NCBI GenBank assembly: GCA_001592805.2
Contig: CP051140.1
Span: forward strand, 869,501 to 933,500
Direction of reading: 5' to 3'
Length of the DNA stretch: 64,000 nt
DNA from: Peltaster fructicola
Lineage: Eukaryota; Ascomycota; Dothideomycetes
The notes under the pieces were generated by a model, which was not told the origin of the DNA, ran no database searches, and worked only from the letters and a program-made list of their open reading frames with translations. This document shows, in pieces, positions 1-9,813 of the stretch. Numbering within the stretch: the stretch's first letter is position 1; each line of letters opens with the position of its first letter. A program made the translations under genes and the position numbers.

Positions 1-1
1 T

Positions 2-46
2 CAGGTCATCGGCAAGACCGTTGACGAGGACGACCGTCTGCGATGA
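2..46 (+). CDS. Possible 3' end of an upstream gene
   Basis: The first bases read openly as ...QVIGKTVDEDDRLR followed by TGA at 44-46. This hydrophilic ending is plausible for the C-terminus of a gene that starts before the window. There is too little sequence to name a family, and chance cannot be excluded. Confidence 0.25.
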   Translation, partial: QVIGKTVDEDDRLR

Positions 47-503
47 GTCCCTCGCCGCACGTTGAAACTCATAGTTGATCGAGATCGAATTGATGTTTGC
101 CAAAGGCATAGTATGGCTGAGCCTGAATGTACTGCTCGTGTGCTGTATGCATGGTGTCGGCAAGGAGTCGGTACATGTAGCTAGAGTTCGTCAGGTCCAC
201 TGTCTTATCAAGCAGCCACAGTCCCGCAATGGCCTTCTCTCCTTTACAACGACCACCACTAGAATCGACCGAGCTGCCTAGTTTCATCTAGTAAGCGATT
301 CTGCTATCGTACACATTGCCAGATTGCGCGATATATGTGCTGCTGCTTGTGATCAGTGACGTCTAACGACCCCACATGAGCAGCTGCTTCAATGCCCGAC
401 AATAGTCGCGTTGTCTACCAAGTTGTGCTACTTCCAACAAGCACATCACCTGCTTGACGGTTCTGAGGAGTACATAGACTCCAACCGTGATATCCTCCCC
501 ATC
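47..503. other. Intergenic, nothing recognised
   Basis: No convincing gene, repeat or RNA is seen. The stretch should hold the promoter and 5' UTR of the gene starting at 504. Small open frames on both strands look like chance. Confidence 0.5.
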
Positions 504-2163
504 ATGGCGAGTTCGCAAGACCTGAGGGACCTCGAGAAAGATCCCCGACTGTTCTTGTACACGTCGCTTACCGCTGGTTCCTCACATATCATTACAGCTA
601 CCTCTCGGCTCGAGACAATCTTGAAAGCCAACAAGATCCCTTTCCAGGCGATCGACATAGCTACGGACGAGCAGCATCGCAAACTATGGCAGAGAAGAGC
701 TGGAAAGAGGAAGCTACCGGGTCTGGTGAAGGAGGGCTTTGTTCTAGGAGTATGTACGTCTTGACAACGGTGCGTGCGAGACGCAGCTAACCAATCACTT
801 ACAGGACCTAGAAGAAGTTGAAGAATGGAACGAGTACGGCGAGCTCAAGGAGAACATCGGTCCTGTACCGTCTGCGGGCGCAGCGATAGCACCAAAGCCA
901 GCAGCCACGAGCAGTACCACCGCCAGCGCATCGGCAATCTCGACAAAGCCTGCTATAGACACCTCGAAGATGGTTGCGCTCCCAGGAGCAGCAGAAACCA
1001 AAGCCAGGAATGCTGCTGCCGCAACGTCTATTCTCGAGCAGGCGCCGAAGCCCGAGACAATGGCAACCGCGCCAGTGGAGAAAGAGAAGAGTATTCAAAC
1101 ATCGATTAAGTTCAAGGGAGACATTGAGAAGCAATCTGAGCATTTGAGTGCACCACCGAGTGCGATTCCGTTGGCACCTGTATCGCCAGATCCCACAGCT
1201 AAGGTCAAGGACGAGCCACCAATTGTTGAAGGCAACGAGACTACGCTTGGCGATGTTGCAAAGGAGTCGCTGGACACACAAACGACAGCTGTGGCTCCAG
1301 TGAGTGAAGAGACCAAGGCAAATGTCGTCGATCCGATCCTTACGGCTGCTTCGAAAGGGACAAATGCCGTAAAGGAAACCATTAGCTCGAGCACTGAAGC
1401 TGCTGCAAGTAAAACGTCCGCCGAAGATGCCACTACTGGAACAACTGTTGTTGAGCAGCTACAAGCCGTTGCAAGCAAATTGGGCTCGAATGTATCAGAA
1501 GCCGTCACCGCAACGACCACTGCAGCTGATGATACAGCTAAGAGACCAACAGATACCACCGCCACTCGTCCAACTGTTGTTGAGCAGTTGCAAGACGTTG
1601 CAAGCAAGCTGATCTCAAATGTGACCGAAGCCACTACTGCATCACCAGCTGCTGCTAACAAGGCGAGCGAGAAGTCGGCAGACACCACCACTCACACAGT
1701 TGCAGAGCAGCTAAAGGACACTGCAAGCAAAGTTATAACTGCTGCTTCTGATGCTGTGCAAGGGACACCTCTTGCTAGTGTGATTCCTTCCGCGACTAGC
1801 AAGGCTACCGCAGATACTACCGAGAAGACAGTGCCTGATCCAGCAGCCACATCTGAGGCAGTAGAGACAGGCGATATCGATGAGAAGAGTGATAAGAACA
1901 AGGGTCAAGGCGACACTAGCAACGAAGTACTAAAGACGAACACAACAACAAGCACCACCAGCTCGTCACAGCATGTCAAGACCACATCTGCCGAAAGTCA
2001 TGAGCGGGAAATCGCCTCAGATGCAGCGCCTTCTTCGTCAGCCAAGACCTCGACAGTCGACGAGGCCTCAAAAGGTGTAGAGAGTCTGAAGATTGCCGAA
2101 GTTGACAAAGAGAGTCCTGCTGTAGCAGATGCTACCGAGGCCACCAAGACCGTTGGAGATTGA
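504..2163 (+). CDS. SH3BGR/thioredoxin-fold protein with long repetitive tail
   Basis: Two exons, 504-749 and 805-2163, flank a 55-bp intron (GTATGT...ACAG), giving about 534 residues. Residues 1-105 resemble the SH3-domain-binding glutamic-acid-rich (SH3BGR) glutaredoxin-like family: a LFLYTS strand, then the ILKANKIPFQAIDIATDE helix-strand, then GKRKLPGLVKEGFVLGDLEEVEEWNE. I see no CxxC redox motif, which is usual for this family. The remaining 430 residues are low-complexity, rich in Ala, Thr, Ser, Glu and Lys, and include three related repeats. The join was chosen because the N-terminal domain is only complete across the intron. The start at 504 leads straight into the domain; an earlier in-frame ATG-like start near 411 is less likely. 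The function is unknown. The tail is probably disordered and could be a scaffold or stress-related surface, but that is a guess. Confidence 0.75.
1444..1815 (+). repeat. Three degenerate coding repeats of about 41-43 codons
   Basis: Within the tail of the SH3BGR-like gene the motif TVVEQLQ.VASKL..NV.EA recurs from about 1444, 1573 and 1696 (the third copy reads TVAEQLKDTASKV). The spacings are 129 and 123 bases. Each copy is a short predicted amphipathic helix followed by a Thr/Ala-rich linker. The copies differ at many silent and coding positions, so this is an old internal duplication rather than a fresh one. Confidence 0.7.
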
Positions 2164-2506
2164 GCCTCACCAGCCATTGCCTGCTACCATGGCATTGTCG
2201 TAACCAGCCCTTTGGGTTTGACTCGAGGTTACACGACGCAAACGGGGGCGAAGTGAGCACGATGTGAAAGATCGATTGCTGGCACGTCTGGTTATGATGA
2301 AAAGGTCGTCCATGATTGATGTTATATACAAGCTTTGGTAACCATATACAAGGCATTTCTTCGTTAGTCCTTCAGGATAACCAGTATCTCGTCATAAGGA
2401 CATGCAATTCGCAGCTGGCAAAAAGGAGCAAGCAGAGAGTGTCGAGGGTAGTGCTAAGTGGGCGCAAGAAAGGTCAAGCAGAGAAATGTTGAGGATAGTG
2501 TCCAGA
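2164..2506. other. Convergent intergenic spacer
   Basis: This is the 3' ends of the + strand gene ending at 2163 and the - strand gene ending at 2507. Nothing else is recognised. Confidence 0.5.
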
Positions 2507-4082
2507 TCAATGTCCGCGAATGACCTTGAGGACTTTCCTGAATCCTCTGGATCCATTATCGTTATGCACAGCAAAGGCGCCTTGTGAGCCAGTGAGGTCA
2601 TCGCAGACAGGCAAAGTTTCCAGGGCCAATGGGTCCTGGTTGTCATAGTGGACGGTGATGCTATAGGGTTGGCTTGTAGCTTGACCTTCATAAAAGCCGT
2701 CCACCAAGTGCTTTGGTCCACCTCGGCGAGGCTTAAGCACTTCGTAGCTGCGCTGAGACTGAAGATGGCTGAAGTTTGTTACATTGTTCTGCTCGGCCTG
2801 GATGGTGGAGTGTTCCGGCTTCAAGTCGAAGCTGTGTAGAGCCGGACTTATTGGTGTCATTGGGCCATGCGAAGAGGCCGTGTCCGATATAGATGGAGAG
2901 AGTGTTCGAGGTAGCTCCCATGCATCTGAGATATTTCCTGGTGGCTTGCGATCATCGAAACCAAAGTCAAGCTTCTCGTCGTACCATGCTGGAGGTGCGT
3001 TCTTCAATTTATGATGTGCCATATCCAGCTCTTGCGTTGGTGTGATGTCCGCATCCGATGGAGACTCCTCCAGACGTACGATGATCGAGCTGAACTGGTT
3101 GGCCTCGAGATGCTCGGCGGTATCTGGCGACAGCAGCGTTGTGACTGGAGCGAGAACTGGTGGTGGAAGCGGAATAGGATGCAGTAGGAAGTTCCGTCGG
3201 GAGGCGAGACGTTCCTGCTCGGGCGTCCTGCTTTTTGGTATGGTGAGTGCTGGTGGTAGGCGGGAGGAATGCGGCGTGCGGTTCGAGGCTCGGCTCTCAT
3301 GGCTGTGAGACGTTGCGAAACTAGGAGATGGCGAGTGGGAGGACAATGTTGTGCATGGCGATGATGGCATTCGTGGGACTTCTGCCGAAGCAGACCTGTT
3401 CTTGTCCCAGCAGAAGTGGTCGAGAATGGGCTTGTGACTCGAGCTCGTGTGTGGTCGGTCGAGCGGCGCAGTCTGGGAGAAGGCTGTACGTTCGTTGTCG
3501 TCGAATTGAGATCGTTTGACTTTCTCAGGGAGAGAATCGAACCATGCTGCTTCACCTTTGGCGGCTTCGGCAGTGAAGATCAGAGGAAGTGATGAGCGGC
3601 GTTGCTTCTTCGTGTCGCTCTTCTTAACGGTTTTGCGGCGTTTCACAAACTCTGTCGATGTTGTAGATCTAAGGGCGGGTGTCGATACTGCAGTCTTCTT
3701 GCTTGGCTGTCGTTGCCGCTTCTCGACTGCTGATCGTTGTGCGATCTGAAGTCGTTCCTCCGAAGAGAAGTACTTTCGCCTGGTAACGTTAGCCCGTGGT
3801 GTATTCACATCGAAGAGTGACATACTGTATGGAATGGGGCAGCTTCTGGTACTCTTCCGGCGAGATTGCCGGCACTGATTGATACATATCGTCGGCCTTG
3901 CCTTTGCCTTTGGTGAGAGTGCGTCGAGGACTCTCAGTCGTGGAAGCTCTTCGCAGAAGTTGTGAAACTGCGTTTACTGCCTCGACAGTCGGGTTGCCGG
4001 CAACATTTTGTTGTGCCGCCTTGCTGTTGCTGCTGGCTCTATCGCAGACAGCCACAGTGCCGCGACGTGCTGAAGACAACAT
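2507..4082 (-). CDS. Uncharacterised Ser/Pro/Arg-rich fungal protein
   Basis: Two exons on the minus strand, 4082-3826 and 3779-2507, are separated by a 46-bp intron (GTATGT...CCAG). The split codon rejoins as SIQ-RKYFSSEERLQIAQR, which keeps an unbroken helix and supports the join. The product is 509 residues. The N-terminus (MLSSARRGTVAV...) is basic. The middle is rich in Ser, Pro, Thr and Arg and looks disordered, with a basic patch FVKRRKTVKKSDTKKQRR that could be a nuclear localisation signal. I recognise no catalytic domain. An ATG further upstream at 4136 in the same frame would add 18 residues. The function is unknown; a nuclear or regulatory role is a guess from composition. Confidence 0.62.
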
Positions 4083-6520
4083 CGCAGTCCGAAGGAGCAG
4101 CCGATAGTGCTGTTGATGGCGCCTGCACCAGAACAAAAGAGTTGTCCAGCAGCCCTAAAGAGACGAAAGTGCTGTCATCAAGAGCAGTGTTTGACGGCCA
4201 ACGGTCAACTCTAGCAGGGCGGAGAGGGCGAAAGGCGTTCACACGGCGCCGCACTGGCAGAGAAACCTTGTCGATTGTGCTAAAACTGCCCTGCCGAGTC
4301 AGAGTCATGGAAATGAGGGAGGACAAACGCAATCAAAGATCGTCTGTATGGGGAGGAACGTTATGTCTTGTTATCGACGAGAAGAGCGGGTTGTTTATGA
4401 GGCGCAGGACGCAAAGGATGAAAGCAAGATCTTTCGTGCCTGCCTTGACTGTGAAGTCTTCAGACCTTGCGGAAGTTTTTCTTACCATCTTACGAATCAA
4501 TGTCATCTCCTACCATCTCCTCCAATCTCGCCCGCGTCCTTGCACTCGACACGACGACGAGTCAATATCAATTAAAGTTCTGCGAAAGTTAACGCGCTCT
4601 CGTTTGGCTTGGAATGAAAGAAGACCTCGGATCCGCCGGTGCCGTGCATGTGTGAACCCAGCTCATTCAAGAGATGCGCTATAGGACACACGGCTGCCCG
4701 ACGAGCAACGGCCGTCCGATCCACTCACACTGAATCGTAGCCGCTGACAGCAAGTCCACGGCCACCAACAAGCGTGGCCTTGATTGAGTATGGCTTCAGG
4801 TACGCAGAGGAGTCCATCTGCGACCATGTGTGCAGCGACCACTCTCTGCAACCGTCACTCCGTTGTACGAAAAGCTACAAGGCTGTGCGAAATTGTGAGC
4901 TGTCAATGCTCAGACCGTTTTCACAACGCTCATGCCTCTCAGCCTGACGAAGAGCTGATCTGTCTCAGGGCTATCCCGCGAACACCTCATCACGAAACCG
5001 CCGCCATCCTTGCAAGCCGCTGGCAAGCGATACCTTGCTTTCCACCGCCTCTAAAACAGATACATGACACGTCCATCGTGCCGCTTGTCGGCAGTAGTGC
5101 GTCGTGGCAGGTCGATATCGATGATGACGATCATATTACCGTCAGCACGGGATTTAGCATAAGTACGACGGATGCTGTGTCACTGAAGACCAACAAGAGG
5201 ACGCGAAGATCAGGGCGGCTGGGCACAGATTGCACATGACCAGGTTTCAGTGCTATTCGTGTCGCCCTAGACACCCAAACCCCCTTCGATGAACAAGGCA
5301 TTGCGCACTGACAAGCGATGGTCTACGCTTATTGTGCAACAACTGACGAATAGGAGGATTGATTGCCTGTGTCATTCGTGGCTTTTCCATTTTCGACCAC
5401 TCCTAAAATCCTCTCTCGATCATATCCGATTGATCATGCTTTTACAGCAAAGCTTGCTCGGCATCGTCATACGATAGAAAGATCCACAAACGGCAACGAT
5501 GACTCCTACAAGGCGAGCCAGAGCACAGATATCGCTGCTAGCCTCGCAACAATGGCCTGATCAAGATTGTTGACGGATGTATCGTGCAGAGACAAAACGC
5601 GATGTAGCGTGGCACAAGATGATACCACGTTCTTGTGCGATGTACTCACATCGTTCGAGGCGAGATGCTCCCTACGGAATACTCGACGCAAGGGGCAGAG
5701 ATCTGTCAAATTAGGGCTGACACCAGGCCGTCAGGTCACAGGTCTCGATATTAACAACCGCGGATCATCCTTCGAGGACTTAAGCCATTCGGTCGGGTTT
5801 ACGCACGACAATCACTCACACCGACTATCTTCTCATGACGGCCTCATACCGCGGTGTCTTCTCAGCGCGATTGTGGTGCAGCAGTCAAGTGGAACAACCT
5901 GCAAACGAGTAAAGTCATGAACCATGGTCTGGACTCTTGGAATATTGGCAGCCATATGGTGACAGCCATGTCGTACAAGAAATGATCGAAGATCCTGGAT
6001 CGTTCGCCAGAGCTTGCACAACCAGTATACGTCAGCATTCATCAGTCTCCAAGCGTTGACCTGTGTCCTATCTTGGCAATAAGCAGACACGGATGCTCGG
6101 ACGGAGGGGGCTTGATATCACGAGCTGTCAAGTCTTCTAGCGTGGAACCACATGGCACCACAAGGTTCATCCTTGCCTGTCACCCACTCCTAGCCGACGT
6201 CTGCAAGGGATGACAGCAGTTCTCGATATGCTTTCGCAGATCGTGAGTGTCGCCTTTGTGTGACTACCTGTCCATCCATGAATTTGGAACCACTCCACTC
6301 GGACATTATCAGACTGACTCGAGAAGCCTTGCAGTTGATCGGTTTGACCAATATGTCGAAAGCCGACACCATAAGACCTCACTAGCATCTATTTCAGGCG
6401 TCAAGCACGACCTCCTCATTCTGGGATGCTAGTCTCGACGAGAAGGATTACCAATATTTTCACTACTTACACAAAAGAACTAGGACTACAGGCTGCTCTG
6501 AAAGCGCTGAACGTCAGCAA
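4083..6520. other. Gene-poor region of about 2.4 kb
   Basis: I find no supported gene here. Open frames such as 4784-5239 (+, 151 codons) and 5567-5920 (+, 117 codons) lack recognisable domains and have mixed, non-protein-like composition. The base composition is not strikingly AT-rich, so there is no clear sign of repeat-induced point mutation, and no terminal repeats are visible. The left part should contain the promoter of the gene starting at 4082. Confidence 0.5.
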
Positions 6521-7610
6521 TCAGTCGTAAAAGCAAGTCTCCGGCTTATGAACACAAATCTTGCCGCTCGAGTCTGACTTGAGCACCAGCTTTGGCTCTG
6601 TCGCACTCGCCTTATGAGACTTGCCGTCGATCTTCTTATCGGCCTTCATGACCTCGACAAGCTTGCCAGCTACATAACCTGGCATTGCCTTCCATTGTAC
6701 CTTCTGATCTTTCTTGGGAAGGCGATCAGCACTGCCCTTCTTGGCTGGTTCTTCGGCATCCATATGCTTTGAGCCGATAGTCTTCTTGTCGGCTTTGGAC
6801 CCATCCTCAGCATTGTTGTCGTCTCTGGAGTCATCCTCAGCCTGGTCATCATCATCTGCTTCGTCATCGTCAACGGCCTCGTCGTCTTTGGAGCTGCTCT
6901 TCTTGTCGTTAGCTTTGCCAGCGTTCGATTTCTGCTTCTTCGCTGGCGAGCTGTTCTCCTTTCCGCGACTGCGCTTCTGTCCAGCTTTAACATCTTGGTC
7001 CTTCTGTTCATCTTGCTCTCCAGATGGTTCAGCGTTCTCGTCGTTCTCGTCGTTCTCGTCATCTTCCTCTCCATCCGGCTGATACTCTCCATCGGCGTCG
7101 TCCTCGTCCTGTGGAGAGTCATGCTGCTCACCATTGTTCTCATTGTCTTCGCTGGCCTTCTTACGGCTATCCTTGGCTTTCTCAGTATTCTCAACATGCT
7201 GCTTGCCCTTCTTGCTCTCAGCCTGCTTCTTCTCGTCTGTCTTCTTCTTTTCCTCTTCGCTCATATTTTCCCAGGCCTTCTTCGGCAAGTAGCGCTTCTC
7301 AGAGCCATCATCCTGCTTGGCCTTACCATCTCCCTCCTTAGTCTGCCAATCTTCCTTACCCCAGTTGTCGAGATTCTTTTGGGATTCATCCTTCTCAGAC
7401 TTGTCCGTGTTATAATCTCCGCCACGCTTCTTGTACCTTAGCAAGGTTAGCAGCGTTCCTCAACACAACCACAAAGACATACTCCGAAGCCATCATCTGC
7501 GCTTTCCGGGCAGACCATTGTCCTGGAGCACCACCTTTGTCTGAGTTGTGTATCTCTTCCTTGACTTCGTCCCGAAGCTTAGGATCGGTATACTTTTCCT
7601 TAGGAGGCAT
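6521..7610 (-). CDS. DUF5872 plus HVA1/TUDOR-domain protein with acidic linker
   Basis: Two exons, 7610-7483 and 7436-6521, with a 46-bp intron (GTATGT...CTAAG), give 347 residues. Residues 1-55 (MPPKEKYTDPKLRDEVKEE... then KGGAPGQWSARKAQMMASEYKKRGGDY) match the DUF5872 type. Residues 55-275 are a Lys/Glu/Asp-rich, highly charged low-complexity linker with Asp runs. The last 70 residues (QKVQWKAMPGYVAGKLVEV, then KSHKASATEPKLVLKSDSSG, ending CVHKPETCFYD) match the hypervirulence-associated TUDOR (HVA1, DUF2945) domain. Both end domains are widespread in fungi and bacteria, usually as short separate proteins; their biochemical role is not firmly known. The acidic linker suggests a chromatin or nucleic-acid setting, which is inference. 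Confidence 0.84.
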
Positions 7611-8734
7611 GTCTGGCAGTATATGAAAGCAGAGTCAATGAACTCAAATGAAGATGAGACAATGATAGAGGAACGCGTCGCGACAGACCTTTATGCAAGC
7701 ACTTTAGGTACCCTTTCGTCTCTACACGTCATGATGCCCTCCGATTGATCAAGTAAGTGGCTGGGAAGCTTCCTACGTCGATCGTGCCGTACGGACCTCG
7801 AGTACGAAAGATCATCCGTGTCCCAGACCAGCATCATCATGAACTGACGAGTCGGCAGCGTGCAATCGCTGATTGACGTTGAAAGTGACATCACTATCCA
7901 ATGGTTGGAGCTCCGGTTGACATCTCGAGATCGCAGCTATGAGAGATCCGCTCAGATCGCACTAGCCAGGAGAAGTTGAAGCGCCGAATTTAAGAGCCTC
8001 CTGCATCATGCACTCAGCATCGTCCCTTGCATGGAATGATCCCACTCGCGTGGTGCTTTGTCCTCAGGCCAGACTTATCGCACAGTCTACATGCCTCAGG
8101 ACACTATGCTCAGTCGATACTTGCGCACTTGAGACACAAGAAGGCTGTCAGCCATCTGTCGTGCTGACTTCGACGAGCGACCGGAAGGTATCGTATATGT
8201 GACGCGACAATTGTACGACAGTGCGTCAGCTGTGATGTGGTGTCTCAGCAGATAATGACTATGCTGGCCGCAAACGGCTTCATGGGTGTCACAAGCAGAA
8301 GCAAGCCGGCAGAGAACACGATGAGTATTTCAAGAGCCCACAAACAGAAACCTGGAGGATACCCAAGTTGTCTCTCCTCTATCGATGGCCACTGATTGCT
8401 CAGAGCTCTTCATTGGGCTCGCAGTGATGGTGAACGATTGGAAGTGCCTCACTGAACCACAGACCACCGAACACAACGCAACCACTACAGCAGCAGCCTG
8501 CTCACAGAGCTCATCCAACGCCAACACCCACGAGAACGCCAGCAGCTGGCAAGCGTATCTGGAAGACGCGGTCGAGGACTTCTGGTCACACATAACCACA
8601 ACAATGAAGAGGAAGTTGCGCAAGGCGTGTGTCGAGGTGCTGAAACGGACGGAAGAACAAGAGGTGGCCAGTGATGCTGGTGGACAGCAGGATGAAGCAC
8701 ACCTGCTCGATTGAGTATATCCAGGCAAGGCACC
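7611..8734. other. Intergenic with one weak small ORF
   Basis: The right part of this stretch holds an open frame at 8385-8714 (+, 109 codons). Its C-terminal half (WQAYLEDAVEDFWSHITTTM..., then a run of Lys/Arg) could form an amphipathic helix, and its ATG has a reasonable context (CGATGGCC). I recognise no family and it may be chance. The left part should be the promoter of the gene starting at 7610. Confidence 0.3.
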
Positions 8735-9415
8735 CTACCTGGTGACATTGCGAATCGCGCTCTCCATCAGGATCTTGTCGTACCATTGATGCAGCCACTG
8801 TATATGCCACGGCATTGGAGGGTCGACGGACTTGTAGCCACTCAAGCTGTTGAAGAAGACGCTTTTCAGCCCAAACTCTGCAACATGCTTCTTCCTGTCA
8901 ATGCTGACGGTCATCTCAAACAATCCATCACTGTCTCGAGTATCCTTGACTCTTGGGCTGTCACCACATCTCACAATGATGCTTTCTGAGCTCTTCGACA
9001 CTACCTCAAAGTGGTCTGTGATCTGTGTACCGATATTGTATGTGCTTTGTTGCAGCTCTTTGCGCTCCCAGAGCTGAGAGGCGGTCTCTGGACCTCGATA
9101 CTTCTTCTCGAGGTATCGCCGCTGGTAGGCATAGCCAACACCGCTCCAAACACCAGCGCAGAATGCCTCGACGAGCTTGCCCTCTTTCTCGAGCAGCTCA
9201 GGCTTGATATCGCGAAGAGGAACCTTGCGCAGGCAGACGTCATGTGTGGCTGGCGAGTTGTTGGGATTCAGTCGCGCATACTGGGTATGGTTGTAGATGT
9301 AATCATTGCTGTCGACTGGACGAATCTTGCATTGGTAGGTCAGACCAACAAGTGCCACGACACCTGCTAAGCTGCCATAGCCAGCGAGTCCGACTGCCCT
9401 TCGGAGGACGCCCAT
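8735..9415 (-). CDS. Uncharacterised membrane-anchored protein, 226 aa
   Basis: A single-exon frame. The N-terminus MGVLRRAVGLAGYGSLAGVV continues into ALVGLTYQ, making one hydrophobic segment (about residues 8-29) preceded by positive charge, so an anchor or mitochondrial/ER insertion signal is likely. The rest is soluble with balanced composition (KVPLRDIKPELLEKEGKLVE, FCAGVWSGVGYAYQRRYLEK, then a beta-rich FEMTVSIDRKKHVAEFGLKS). It reads as a genuine protein, but I do not recognise a named family. It is divergent from the acyltransferase at 9814, sharing a 400-bp upstream region, so co-regulation is possible. Confidence 0.65.
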   Translation of the reverse strand: MGVLRRAVGLAGYGSLAGVVALVGLTYQCKIRPVDSNDYIYNHTQYARLNPNNSPATHDVCLRKVPLRDIKPELLEKEGKLVEAFCAGVWSGVGYAYQRRYLEKKYRGPETASQLWERKELQQSTYNIGTQITDHFEVVSKSSESIIVRCGDSPRVKDTRDSDGLFEMTVSIDRKKHVAEFGLKSVFFNSLSGYKSVDPPMPWHIQWLHQWYDKILMESAIRNVTR

Positions 9416-9813
9416 GCTGGTGAGTGGTGCTGGTGTGATGCGAAGAGGAAGGAGTAGCTTGCGCCATGCTTATAGAAGCTTCCGAAGGGGACACCGGCTG
9501 CAAATGCCGATCATTACCCATGCCCGTTGCCGAAGACTGTCAGTCATTACAATCATAGAGCAGCCTGCCTTCCTCAAAGGGTGCGCTGATTCGACCGAGT
9601 ACATCAGCGATGACCTGTTGTGCCATCTCGTATCGTACTGGGTGAAGTGGTAGATGTACAGATGGCTCGTGAACTACCGAGCGAGGGAAACATTTCACGC
9701 TTGGGTGAAAATCACTCCTCTCAGCGTCATGCATGGCAACGATGCTACTGTCTTCCTTTTGTCCTCTTCCCTAGCATCTCGCTCTTACTCTGACAAGCTC
9801 TCCAAGGTACCCG
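9416..9813. other. Divergent promoter region
   Basis: This separates the - strand gene starting at 9415 from the + strand acyltransferase at 9814. An ATG near 9730 could begin a short upstream exon of the acyltransferase, but no clear splice pair was found. No copy of the cluster motif CGCCGAATG is seen. Confidence 0.4.

Noticed and set aside
1095-1691. 198-codon open frame on the minus strand
   Set aside because: It is a shadow of the repetitive SH3BGR-like gene on the plus strand; its Val/Ala/Ser-rich composition reflects that repeat.
4784-5239. 151-codon open frame (+)
   Set aside because: No domain, no good splice partner and unlike its neighbours in composition; likely chance.
4083-6520. 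Degenerate transposon in the gene-poor region
   Set aside because: No terminal repeats, transposase or reverse-transcriptase motifs, and no strong AT skew are visible.
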